Positions 8,426 to 14,977 of a DNA stretch of 35,871 bases are shown here, piece by piece. This stretch comes from a candidate division TA06 bacterium B3_TA06 (GTDB lineage Bacteria > Hydrothermota > Tepidihabitantia > B3-TA06), in assembly GCA_005223075.1 (NCBI GenBank), contig NJBO01000018.1, positions 1 through 35,871 of the forward strand, read 5' to 3'. Positions within the stretch are counted from its first letter, which is position 1. Each line of letters opens with the position of its first letter. A program made the translations under genes and the position numbers. The notes beneath the pieces were generated by a model. That model saw only the letters and a program-made list of their open reading frames with translations. It did not search any database and was not told the origin of the DNA.

Positions 8426-8453
8426 ATTATAGAGCCAGACAAAAGTTTGTCAA
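8426..8453 (-). promoter_or_regulatory. Promoter of the lipoprotein-LysM unit
   Basis: TTGACA (8453-8448), 16-nt spacer and perfect TATAAT (8431-8426) on the minus strand, giving a roughly 30-nt leader with a strong ribosome binding site. Confidence 0.8.
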
Positions 8454-8533
8454 GAGCAAAAGCTCCTATTCAGTTTGTTTTTTCCTAACTTCCCAAATTT
8501 CCGAGACAAACCTCGTAGGGCTCTATCTGGAGG

Positions 8534-8562
8534 ATAATAAGGCGGGAATCCATGAATGTCAA
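8534..8562 (-). promoter_or_regulatory. Second, upstream promoter of the lipoprotein-LysM unit
   Basis: TTGACA (8562-8557), 17-nt spacer and TATTAT (8539-8534) on the minus strand. The -35 box lies at the border of the long dispersed repeat, as in copy 1, so the repeat boundary may deliver promoter parts. Confidence 0.5.
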
Positions 8563-8904
8563 GGGGGGGGTCGTGCGCGGGGAGATGGTTACCAGGGTAG
8601 CGGGATGAGGTGAGGGAAAGATGGACAACAGCCTCACCTGTCTCTGTGCACGAGGGTGTCGCTCAATTCAAATTGCAAACTGCAAATTCTAAATTGCAAA
8701 TTTGTCTGGACTGTTTGACGGTGAACAGTTGACCTCCAAGTGTCCTGATTGTTGTAATGCTCTTCTTTATCGATCTCCAACCCACCCCCCATCTTAAATT
8801 TGATATTTACTCCGTAACCGTCGTCCTTCGGTGCTCCGTAAACGTCGCCCTTCGGTGCATTTTGCGATCTTCAATTTGCAATAAACATGCGTGCTGCTGG
8901 AAGC

Positions 8905-8951
8905 TCGTAGGGGCCGACCTCAGCGTGCCCCATTCGGGTATTAGGTCGGCC
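8905..8951 (-). repeat. 47-bp hairpin repeat, copy A
   Basis: Reverse complement of the element at 25074-25120 with about 45 of 47 identical positions. The element is itself a hairpin: GGCCGACCT pairs with AGGTCGGCC around a central segment. Here it interrupts the long dispersed repeat. Confidence 0.85.
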
Positions 8952-9002
8952 AGCCTTCCTCCAACATAAGATTACCTCCCCGCCGGAACAATAAGTTATT
9001 GC

Positions 9003-9024
9003 GGGCGTACCTGAAGGTACGCCC
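9003..9024. repeat. Short palindromic repeat GGGCGTACC/GGTACGCCC
   Basis: A perfect 9-bp stem with TGAA loop followed by CCTACGAG, the same tail seen on other hairpins in this window. Probably another intergenic hairpin element. Confidence 0.6.
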
Positions 9025-9178
9025 CTACGAGAATCGGCTGCGCTCCTCAGCGCTATCTCGCCGGGGGTAGTCGAAAAGACCTGATTTCCTTTGTTGCCTC
9101 TGCTCTTTCTCAACGACCTACCCCTACCACCTGGCAACGATGTATTGACTATGGACAGTCTCAGGATAAGCAGTCTTC

Positions 9179-9206
9179 TTGACAGTTTGTGTGTTACGGG
9201 TAAACT
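9179..9206 (+). promoter_or_regulatory. Leaderless-type promoter of the first 4-TM gene
   Basis: TTGACA (9179-9184), 16-nt spacer and TAAACT (9201-9206). The -10 box ends 9 nt before the ATG at 9216. The spacer itself contains a TGTGTTACGGG repeat unit. Confidence 0.6.
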
Positions 9207-9215
9207 GCGTTCAAG

Positions 9216-9611
9216 ATGAAGAATAATCTCCTCGACACCATCGCTGGCTCCATGGGGCTTGCCCTCCCCATCATCCTTGGCATCTACGCCGTAGGCGCGT
9301 TATTCGTGGGCCAGGTTTCTTTCAAACAGTCCACAATGGTACAGGGTTTCTGGCGATTCTGGGGCTGGCAGATTCTCGGTCACGTTGTCTCGGCCACCGG
9401 CGTTTTGGCCTATACCTGGCTTATCAAGCTCACCTCACTGCATCTGGCATTCGCGGTGTACGGCGGTTTGGGTTTTGTTGCCGTGCAGGTGTTTGGTGCC
9501 TGGCTTATCTTCAAGGAACGCATCTCTCTGGGGCAGTGGCTTGGTGCCTGCCTTGTCTTCGCAGGGATAGTCCTTATCGCTCTCACCCGTCCGGGTGCCT
9601 CCACCCACTAG
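9216..9611 (+). CDS. Small 4-TM EamA/SMR-like membrane protein
   Basis: A 131-residue protein with four hydrophobic helices (about 10-30, 48-72, 75-97, 103-122). It ends in the pattern typical of EamA/SMR half-transporters (LIFKERISLGQWLGACLVF-type). The conserved TM1 glutamate of drug-exporting SMR proteins is not evident, so a multidrug role is not claimed. Lipid-intermediate or metabolite transport is an alternative. It is followed by a paralogue of similar size, and such small proteins commonly work as antiparallel pairs. No Shine-Dalgarno precedes the ATG, and the promoter ends 9 nt upstream, consistent with a leaderless mRNA. Confidence 0.8.
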   Translation: MKNNLLDTIAGSMGLALPIILGIYAVGALFVGQVSFKQSTMVQGFWRFWGWQILGHVVSATGVLAYTWLIKLTSLHLAFAVYGGLGFVAVQVFGAWLIFKERISLGQWLGACLVFAGIVLIALTRPGASTH

Positions 9612-9618
9612 AGGATCA

Positions 9619-9646
9619 TTGACAATCCAGTTTCATGAGCTAAACT
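9619..9646 (+). promoter_or_regulatory. Leaderless-type promoter of the second 4-TM gene
   Basis: TTGACA (9619-9624), 16-nt spacer and TAAACT (9641-9646), ending 6 nt before the ATG at 9653. The boxes and spacing match those of the promoter of the paralogous gene just upstream. Confidence 0.6.
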
Positions 9647-9652
9647 TGCATC

Positions 9653-10015
9653 ATGGATCCCACCCTTAAGATAGTCATGACGGTAGGCATTGTCGTAGTG
9701 GCTTTGGCTGCCCTGGCCGCGAGCCAGATAGGTTTCAAGTACGCATCAGGTGCGCAGAACTTCAAAACAACCATCCTCTGGTTCCTTGCCGCCGGTGTTG
9801 CCGGGACCATCTCCATGGTACTCTACACTGTTCTTTTGCGTTTCATACCTCTGTCGGTTGGTTACGCGGTGCTTTTCGGTCTGGGTTTTGTTCTGGTGCA
9901 GGTGGTTGCGGCGAAGCTGATCCTGAAGGAACAGATCTCCCTGGTGCAGTGGATCGGCGGCGCGGTGATGGTGGCAGGCATTCTTATGATAGCCTTCGGC
10001 GGGCAGAAGGGGTGA
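9653..10015 (+). CDS. Small 4-TM EamA/SMR-like membrane protein, paralogue
   Basis: A 120-residue protein with four predicted helices (about 6-26, 40-60, 66-90, 97-115) and the C-terminal signature LKEQISLVQWIGGAVMVAG, clearly related to the preceding protein. As there, no acidic residue is seen in TM1. It has its own promoter. Its stop overlaps the next gene's GTG start (GTGA), so the YkoP-like protein is probably translationally coupled to it. Together the two small proteins probably form a heterodimeric transporter or flippase; the substrate is unknown. Confidence 0.82.
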   Translation: MDPTLKIVMTVGIVVVALAALAASQIGFKYASGAQNFKTTILWFLAAGVAGTISMVLYTVLLRFIPLSVGYAVLFGLGFVLVQVVAAKLILKEQISLVQWIGGAVMVAGILMIAFGGQKG

Positions 10016-10617
10016 TCCGGACACTGGTACGTGCGATCATCCTGGCGATAGATCGCGCGCTCATACGCCGCTACGGGATCTTTGAATTCAACTCGAACCC
10101 CTCCTCGATCCTGCGAGTATCATTCGAGCACAACAAGAAAGATCGTGTGCTTTCCGACGGATTCCGTGTCGCTCCAGGAGAGAAGGTTTTGGCCGTTCAT
10201 CTCCGGAACGAATACATGCCTTCCTTCTCCACGTGGGGGGCGGACCTAGGCTGGGCCAAACAGTTTCTCAGGCTCTTCGCCGAATCCCTGGTTGATCTTG
10301 CCTTCTTCATCCGCGATGATCCTCGGTGCAAGGATATCCGGCTTATCTGGGGTACGATTCTCCTCTTTGCCGAGCCTCACAGGATGGTCCGCCGATTCGG
10401 ATTCCACCTTGAGCGTATCGAAGGAAAGCACGCATGGGAGAGCTTTCTTCTCTTCTGGCCCAGGCTCTTTGCGTTTGCCTTGATCTGGGCTTTCAATCCC
10501 CGCCGTCTGAAATGCAACGCCTTAAGCCGGGGTCGTCTTTACCGTCTCTACTGGTCTCGGAAGAACCTTGTGGCCTTGACTTCCGACAAATCCTCGCATC
10601 ACAGGAGGATGACGTGA
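10012..10617 (+). CDS. YkoP-like domain protein
   Basis: The GTG at 10012 overlaps the upstream stop and has AGAAGGG in front; it gives 201 residues. The N-terminal half includes VSFEHNKKDRVLSDGFRVAPGE-like text split around LSDG, followed by LAVHLRNEYMP. This resembles the YkoP domain found next to or fused with polysaccharide deacetylases; that assignment is from memory of the family pattern and is weak. The C-terminal part is Arg/Leu-rich with a hydrophobic FLLFWPRLFAFALIW segment. Context with two EamA/SMR-like proteins hints at envelope glycan or lipid handling. The function is unknown. Confidence 0.7.
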   Translation: MIRTLVRAIILAIDRALIRRYGIFEFNSNPSSILRVSFEHNKKDRVLSDGFRVAPGEKVLAVHLRNEYMPSFSTWGADLGWAKQFLRLFAESLVDLAFFIRDDPRCKDIRLIWGTILLFAEPHRMVRRFGFHLERIEGKHAWESFLLFWPRLFAFALIWAFNPRRLKCNALSRGRLYRLYWSRKNLVALTSDKSSHHRRMT

Positions 10618-10803
10618 AAAAAAGAGCTAGACTTCGCTCCGAGACCCGGTCGTAAAAAGCTTTCCCCCTATCTCGCAAGACTGGTTGAGACCGTTGGAGA
10701 TGGATGTGCTCTTCACCGCCTCCCTCTGATACCTATATATGGTCGGGGTCATAGACCCGCTTACGAGACCCGTATCAACGACCTCTGCCGCGAGGTAGGG
10801 GTC
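10618..10803 (+). pseudogene. Possible gene remnant after the YkoP-like gene
   Basis: After the stop at 10615-10617 the same frame stays open through the whole 186-nt gap and reads protein-like (for example LVETVGDGCALHRLP and YETRINDLCREVG). It has no good start of its own. A GTG at 10614 followed by a run of seven A residues would enter this frame only if one A were lost. This could be a decayed 3' gene, a homopolymer frameshift or chance. Its downstream continuation is antisense to lspA and not credible. Confidence 0.3.
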
Positions 10804-11469
10804 TCAGGGCTTCTCTGCTTCGAGGTCGGTTTCTTCGGTTTCGTCTTTCTTCTTGGGTCTCGTGAAGAAGAACTCCGTGATCAAGAGGATTATCACAGCT
10901 ATGACTATGGAACTGTCGGCTATGTTGTAGGTAGCCCAGCGCCAGGTGCGAAGCCCCATGCTTATCCAGTCCACCACGTATCCCAGTCTTACTCGGTCTA
11001 TGAAGTTGCCGAAGCCTCCGCCAAGGATCAGTCCCAGAAGTACCGTAACAAACTTAGGCTGCGGACGAAGCAGAAGGTAGATAACAAATCCAACCGCAAC
11101 CATCGGCAGGATTATGTAGAGCCACTGAGGGCCGAAGGAGAGGCTGAAAATCCCGGCGGTGTTCTGGGCATAGGTTACCTTCAACACGGGATCTATCAGA
11201 GTCACCCACTCATTCAAACCCAGGTTGGCTACGATAAGCACCTTGGAGATCTGATCCAGGAGCAAAACAGCGGACATCGCAATCGCTGCTCTTACCCACT
11301 GCCTCCAGGATGCCCACTGCCACTTTTTTGCTGGGCGTTCGTTTATGGATTCTTTTGGATCCTGCAAGGCAGGTCCGTCCCTTTTCCTTGCTTTCTTCTT
11401 GGGTGTTCCAGTGTTTAGGGAAGATTTTGAGCGATGCACCGGATTAGAAACTGAATTCGCTTTCGTCAA
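10804..11469 (-). CDS. lspA: Lipoprotein signal peptidase (signal peptidase II)
   Basis: The aspartic protease LspA cleaves signal peptides from prolipoproteins in the inner membrane. The catalytic pair is visible as D158 (GNFIDR) and D185 (YNIADSS). LDQISK (71-76) and NTAGIFS (103-109) also match, and four transmembrane helices lie at about 60-82, 116-134, 140-155 and 183-202. A Lys/Arg-rich N-terminal extension of about 50 residues and an acidic C-tail (ETEETDLEAEKP) are unusual. The listed start is a TTG with no ribosome binding site, overlapping the M23 gene end by 26 nt. A TTG near residue 35 with AAGGAAAGGG upstream would remove most of the extension. Its clients include the many lipoproteins in this window. 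Confidence 0.92.
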   Translation of the reverse strand: MTKANSVSNPVHRSKSSLNTGTPKKKARKRDGPALQDPKESINERPAKKWQWASWRQWVRAAIAMSAVLLLDQISKVLIVANLGLNEWVTLIDPVLKVTYAQNTAGIFSLSFGPQWLYIILPMVAVGFVIYLLLRPQPKFVTVLLGLILGGGFGNFIDRVRLGYVVDWISMGLRTWRWATYNIADSSIVIAVIILLITEFFFTRPKKKDETEETDLEAEKP

Positions 11470-12397
11470 TGATGTAGTTGAGCGGGTTAACCGCTTTACC
11501 CCCTACCCTTACCTCGTAGTGCAGATGGGTGCCTGTTGTGCGTCCGGTTGCTCCCATGACTGCTATCACCTGGCCGCGTAATACCTCCTCACCCGGCTTT
11601 ACATATATACCTCCCAGGTGAGCATAGAACGTTTCGATCTCGTTACCGTGATCCAACTTGATGCACAGGCCGTAACCGGAACGCGCACCTATATATGAAA
11701 TCACACCATCGGCGGTCGCCACGATAGGTGTTCCCGGAGCGTTCGAGATGTCAACGCCGTTGTGCATCCTTGGGCGCTTGGTAAAGGGATCTATACGGTA
11801 ACCGAATCCACTACACTGCCAGCCGTTGCAAGGCCGAATCGATGGGGTGTGATCTCGAAGATTCTTGTCTTTCTTGAGTTTCTCCCCGATATCTGCAAAG
11901 CTTTCCTTCTGATATTTTGCCTTGCGCAGGAGTTCGTCAACGGTGTTGGATATCTCGGTTACATCCTGATATTGTTTGCTTTTTATCTGCTCTAATGCCA
12001 GCAGCTCCCTATCCTTTTTCTTTTCTCCGCCCACGCCGAGTTCACGAACATCCTCCGGCAGGACCCTCATATTGGCTTGGACGCGAAGTTGGAGGTCGTG
12101 CTTACCAAGTAGGACAAGCAGGGTCTTGAGTGAATCGATCTGTTCATTGAGCTGTTGGTACTGAATCTCGAGGAGCTTATTGTTTTCTTCAAGACGGGTC
12201 AGTTTATCGTAGTCGATTTGTTCCGTGGCACGAGAGGTTATAAAGAGGCCTGCGAAGCCTATAAGGAGGCTGAAAGCGACCGCAACCGACAATAATCCCC
12301 ATCGTGGTATTGCCAGCCGCGTTACTTTACCGCGTGGTCCCCCATCAATTAAGAAGTTGATACGCTTGAACAGCCAGGAGATGACACGCTTGAACAT
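11444..12397 (-). CDS. Membrane-anchored M23 (LytM) peptidase with coiled coil
   Basis: A 317-residue bitopic protein. It has a cytoplasmic basic N-terminus, one transmembrane helix (about 35-54), a coiled-coil region (about 60-180) and a C-terminal M23 zinc metallopeptidase domain. Zinc ligands H212 and D216 (HNGVD) and H291/H293 (HLHYE) are intact, so it should be an active peptidoglycan DD-endopeptidase. The ATG at 12397 is chosen because the preceding codons of the longer frame are the promoter itself. The -10 box ends 7 nt before this ATG and there is no Shine-Dalgarno, so the mRNA is probably leaderless. It overlaps lspA downstream and is paralogous to the next upstream gene. Confidence 0.9.
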   Translation of the reverse strand: MFKRVISWLFKRINFLIDGGPRGKVTRLAIPRWGLLSVAVAFSLLIGFAGLFITSRATEQIDYDKLTRLEENNKLLEIQYQQLNEQIDSLKTLLVLLGKHDLQLRVQANMRVLPEDVRELGVGGEKKKDRELLALEQIKSKQYQDVTEISNTVDELLRKAKYQKESFADIGEKLKKDKNLRDHTPSIRPCNGWQCSGFGYRIDPFTKRPRMHNGVDISNAPGTPIVATADGVISYIGARSGYGLCIKLDHGNEIETFYAHLGGIYVKPGEEVLRGQVIAVMGATGRTTGTHLHYEVRVGGKAVNPLNYIIDESEFSF

Positions 12398-12404
12398 CAC
12401 AATA

Positions 12405-12433
12405 AGTATATAGCAAACCGAGTATGTTGTCAA
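12405..12433 (-). promoter_or_regulatory. Leaderless-type promoter of the first M23 gene
   Basis: Minus strand TTGACA (12433-12428), 17-nt spacer and TATACT (12410-12405). The expected transcription start falls at or within 1-2 nt of the ATG at 12397. Confidence 0.75.
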
Positions 12434-12583
12434 GAGCTAAAAAGTCTATTTCACAGACCCTTCAAAATCAAGGCTTCGCAAAAGGCTATCGTTTTGATAG
12501 AATTTAGCCGTTTGCTGATTTTTCACAATTTGAGTTATTCACCTTCCATGGTCGGCAAAAAGTAGTCGTTTACACGGGAATCG

Positions 12584-12610
12584 GTGTTACGGTGTTACGG
12601 TGTTACGGGG
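12584..12610. repeat. GTGTTACGG triple tandem repeat
   Basis: Three exact 9-bp units just beyond the terminator hairpin of the second M23 gene. They are one base shorter per unit than the 10-bp GTGTTACGGG form found elsewhere in the window. Confidence 0.85.
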
Positions 12611-12627
12611 AGTTCCGAAGGGAACTC
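12610..12627 (-). terminator. Hairpin after the second M23 gene
   Basis: A 7-bp stem (GAGTTCC at 12610-12616 with GGAACTC at 12621-12627) directly at the stop codon of the minus-strand M23 gene. No U-tract follows; the GTGTTACGG repeats follow instead. Confidence 0.45.
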
Positions 12628-13589
12628 TAAGGCATAGGGTATTGGATCAGGTTTTCTTCGGCGTCAAGGAAGTAGCCCTCGGGGCTGACTGTTTTTCCTG
12701 CGACGCGTACCTCGTAGTGCAGGTGCGGGCCTACGGTTCTGCCGGTGTTGCCTACGGCGGCGATTATCTCGTATCTTTTGATCTCCTGACCGACCTCGAC
12801 ATAGATCTCGGAGAGATGAGCGTAGACCGTCTGGATCTCGTAACCATGGTTTATCTTCACCATGTTGCCGTATCCGGCGAGACGTCCGGCAAACGAGACC
12901 ACGCCGTCTGCTGCAGCAATCACAGGGGTTTCAATCTTGTTGGTTATGTCCACCCCGCAGTGCATCTTACGGATGCCAAGGATCGGGTCGCGGCGGTAGC
13001 CGAACTTGCCGCTGAACCGACCTCTGGTGGGAACGATCGATGGGATGTGATCCCACATCCTGGTATCTTTGCCGAGTTTGGTTTCGACCTCAGCAAAGCT
13101 CTCTCTCTGATAGTTCGCTTTACGCAGAAGTTTGTCGATGTCCTGCGATATCCTGCTGACATCGGAGTAAGACGGACTGTTCATCTTCTGCAGGGCTATT
13201 GCTGCAGGGCTTTCCATCGTTGGACCGCCTACGCCCAGTGCGCGGACATCCGCGGATAATACTTCCATACCTTTCTGGATGCGGAGTTGGATGTCGTGTC
13301 GTTGTATGTAGGCCAGTAACGTTGTCAAAGAATCGGCGGATTTTTCAAGACCCACAAATCGCCGCAGGACCCCTTGATTTTCTCGTTCCAGGCGACTTAA
13401 TTTGTTGTGGAAGAGCGCACTTTTCAGGCCATAAGTACCTAAACCGACTACGAGCGAGATTACGAGGATAGAGATCGTTGCGCAAAGCCACCTGGGCGCG
13501 GCAATTCGTCTTACCTTGTTGCGGTTTCCGGCATCAATAAGAATGGAAATCCGCCCCGAAAGGGCTTTTTTGACACGCTCGAGCCACAT
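12627..13589 (-). CDS. Membrane-anchored M23 (LytM) peptidase with coiled coil, paralogue
   Basis: A 320-residue protein with the same architecture as its downstream neighbour: basic N-terminus, one transmembrane helix (about 36-56), coiled coil (about 60-175) and an M23 domain with H210 and D214 (HCGVD) plus H289/H291 (HLHYE). Stretches such as DVRALGVGG and YQRESFAE align with DVRELGVGG and YQKESFAD in the paralogue, so the pair arose by tandem duplication. It has its own promoter whose -10 box ends 8 nt before the ATG and no Shine-Dalgarno, suggesting a leaderless mRNA. Predicted role: cross-link cleavage in cell-wall growth. Confidence 0.92.
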   Translation of the reverse strand: MWLERVKKALSGRISILIDAGNRNKVRRIAAPRWLCATISILVISLVVGLGTYGLKSALFHNKLSRLERENQGVLRRFVGLEKSADSLTTLLAYIQRHDIQLRIQKGMEVLSADVRALGVGGPTMESPAAIALQKMNSPSYSDVSRISQDIDKLLRKANYQRESFAEVETKLGKDTRMWDHIPSIVPTRGRFSGKFGYRRDPILGIRKMHCGVDITNKIETPVIAAADGVVSFAGRLAGYGNMVKINHGYEIQTVYAHLSEIYVEVGQEIKRYEIIAAVGNTGRTVGPHLHYEVRVAGKTVSPEGYFLDAEENLIQYPMP

Positions 13590-13597
13590 AGGCTAAA

Positions 13598-13626
13598 AAT
13601 ATACGGGAAGAAAAGAAAGGTGTCAA
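13598..13626 (-). promoter_or_regulatory. Leaderless-type promoter of the second M23 gene
   Basis: Minus strand TTGACA (13626-13621), 17-nt spacer and TATATT (13603-13598), with 8 nt to the ATG at 13589. Confidence 0.75.
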
Positions 13627-13671
13627 TAGGGCAAACGCTGTATAGAGAAGAGATTGGTGAGGGCTGGACGG

Positions 13672-14661
13672 TTAAATAAGAGTTTCGGCTATCTGGACGG
13701 CATTCAGTGCAGCCCCCTTGCGCAGGTTGTCGGTGCAAAGCCAGAAGTGAACAACGTTTTCGGCCACAGGGTCTCGGCGCAGCCTTGATAAAAACACCTC
13801 ATCTGAGCCTGTGATCTCGACAGGGGTGATGAGTTCACCTTCCGGCAGAATTTTGAGTCCAGGAAACGAAGCCATAGACTCTCTTACCGCGTTCAAGTCT
13901 ATCGGTTCGGCAAATATGCAGGTGACCGAGAGGGAGTGCCCCACCTCGACCGGTACCCGGACGCAGGTAGCGTGGATAGATAACGTTTCGTCTCCTAAGA
14001 TTTTCCTCGACTCATCCCTCAGCTTGCGCTCCTCGGATGCCTCACCTGCCTCGCTAAACGAGCCGATCTGGGGGATCAGGTTGGCGGCAAGGATCTCGGG
14101 GAAGACCTCTCTTGCGTCTTCAGGCATCTTCTCTCCTGCGGTTACATATTCTCGCTGCAGACGTAGCTCTTCGAGCGCCGCCTTGCCCGCACCTGACGCC
14201 GACTGAAGTGAGGTAACAACCGTCCTTTCAGGTCTTGCCACCTTGCGGATAGCGGCCATGGCCATGACAAAGGGGATGGTGGTGCAGTTGGGGTTGGCGA
14301 CGATCTTTGAGTCCAAGCGCTCTACCGCGTCCCAGTTTACCTCTGGCACAACCAGCGGAACTTTCGGGTCCATCCTGAACACCTTGGACTTGTCGATCAC
14401 CCATGCCTCGCCCTTGTAGTCTTTCAGAATCCCCCGCGCCACATCGTCTGCAACCGAGCAGAAGAAAATGTCGGCAAGAAGGTCCCAGTTCTCTCCGATT
14501 GCCATCACCTCCACCTCTTTGTCCTTGAACTCGATCTTCTCGCCCGCACTGCGCTGTGAGGCAAACAGGATAAGCTCCGATACCGGAAACCCCCGCTCCT
14601 GTAAAATCCTCAAAGTAGTCCTGCCCACCAGCCCGGTGGCTCCGATAATTCCAACTCTCAT
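13672..14661 (-). CDS. asd: Aspartate-semialdehyde dehydrogenase
   Basis: Reduces aspartyl phosphate to aspartate semialdehyde with NADPH, feeding lysine/diaminopimelate, threonine and methionine synthesis. The 329-residue length is normal. The Rossmann motif GATGLVG (7-13) and catalytic C126 in NPNCTTIP are visible, as is SASGAGKAALEEL in the dimerisation domain. It is the only amino-acid biosynthesis gene here and stands alone on its strand. The proximal promoter's -10 box ends 5 nt before the ATG (no Shine-Dalgarno), and a second promoter copy lies 117 bp upstream. Short leaderless and longer leadered mRNAs may therefore both be made. Confidence 0.95.
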   Translation of the reverse strand: MRVGIIGATGLVGRTTLRILQERGFPVSELILFASQRSAGEKIEFKDKEVEVMAIGENWDLLADIFFCSVADDVARGILKDYKGEAWVIDKSKVFRMDPKVPLVVPEVNWDAVERLDSKIVANPNCTTIPFVMAMAAIRKVARPERTVVTSLQSASGAGKAALEELRLQREYVTAGEKMPEDAREVFPEILAANLIPQIGSFSEAGEASEERKLRDESRKILGDETLSIHATCVRVPVEVGHSLSVTCIFAEPIDLNAVRESMASFPGLKILPEGELITPVEITGSDEVFLSRLRRDPVAENVVHFWLCTDNLRKGAALNAVQIAETLI

Positions 14662-14666
14662 ACCCT

Positions 14667-14695
14667 ATTGTAGTAGACGATAAAGCACTAGTCAA
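14667..14695 (-). promoter_or_regulatory. Proximal asd promoter, leaderless type
   Basis: Minus strand TTGACT (14695-14690), 17-nt spacer and TACAAT (14672-14667), 5 nt before the asd ATG. Confidence 0.7.
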
Positions 14696-14783
14696 GTGAA
14701 ACCACAGATTACGCCGATTACACAGATTTATTTAGAAACCTTGAATCAGTGAAATCTGTGCAGTCCGTGGTTATTTCTACCTT

Positions 14784-14812
14784 ATTGTATTTGACGATAA
14801 AGCAAGAGTCAA
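14784..14812 (-). promoter_or_regulatory. Distal asd promoter, duplicated copy
   Basis: Minus strand TTGACT (14812-14807), 17-nt spacer and TACAAT (14789-14784). It is a near copy of the proximal promoter displaced by 117 bp. Confidence 0.6.
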
Positions 14813-14954
14813 GTGAAACCACAGATTACACAGATTACTCAGATTTGGATTTGAAATCATTTAATCTGCGAAAATCTGCGCAATCTGCGGTTGGATTTCC
14901 GGTGGGCTGGAGAGCCTGTGCTCCCTATTTTAAAGAAAGTCCCCGAGTTGTCAA

Positions 14955-14977
14955 AGATGGTGTGTTACGGGTGTTAC
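14955..14977. repeat. GTGTTACGGG repeat at the end of lipoprotein copy 1
   Basis: Two units that supply the TAA stop codon of the minus-strand gene. The sequence before it (TTTTAAAGAAAGTCCCCG and onward, about 14933-14958) is duplicated at about 18886-18917 beside lipoprotein copy 3. Confidence 0.8.

Larger units (their letters stand above)
8557..9150. repeat. Long dispersed intergenic repeat, copy 2, with an insertion
   Basis: The left about 330 bp (8557-8890) match 1462-1790 in the same orientation. The right end (about 9108-9150) matches about 1778-1835. Between them copy 2 carries about 220 bp absent from copy 1, including the 47-bp hairpin at 8905-8951 and another hairpin at 9003-9024. 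It also has two extra tandem CTTCGGTGC-containing units near 8825-8860. No credible gene was found in this almost 800-bp gap. Confidence 0.75.
14661..14893. repeat. Tandem 117-bp duplication with ACCACAGATTACACAGATT motifs
   Basis: Two copies in direct repeat, each comprising the asd-type promoter (ATTGTA ... AGTCAAGTGAAACC) followed by an inverted-repeat block of the CACAGATTA...TAATCTG kind ending in CTGTGCAG/CTGCGCAATC. Related fragments occur at about 24030-24058 and 27399-27422. The remaining gap to 14973 holds unassigned sequence and a GTGTTACGGG tract. Confidence 0.75.

Noticed and set aside
10804-11420. Plus-strand continuation of the open frame after the YkoP-like gene
   Set aside because: From 10804 on it is exactly antisense to lspA, whose catalytic motifs are intact; the composition is that of a shadow frame.
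12600-13259. 219-codon open frame antisense to the second M23 gene
   Set aside because: The M23 gene has intact zinc ligands and a good promoter; the antisense frame has no start signals.
14699-14893. Riboswitch (for example a lysine element) upstream of asd
   Set aside because: The proximal promoter leaves no leader, and the upstream block is a tandem duplication of a dispersed CACAGATT repeat rather than a known riboswitch pattern.
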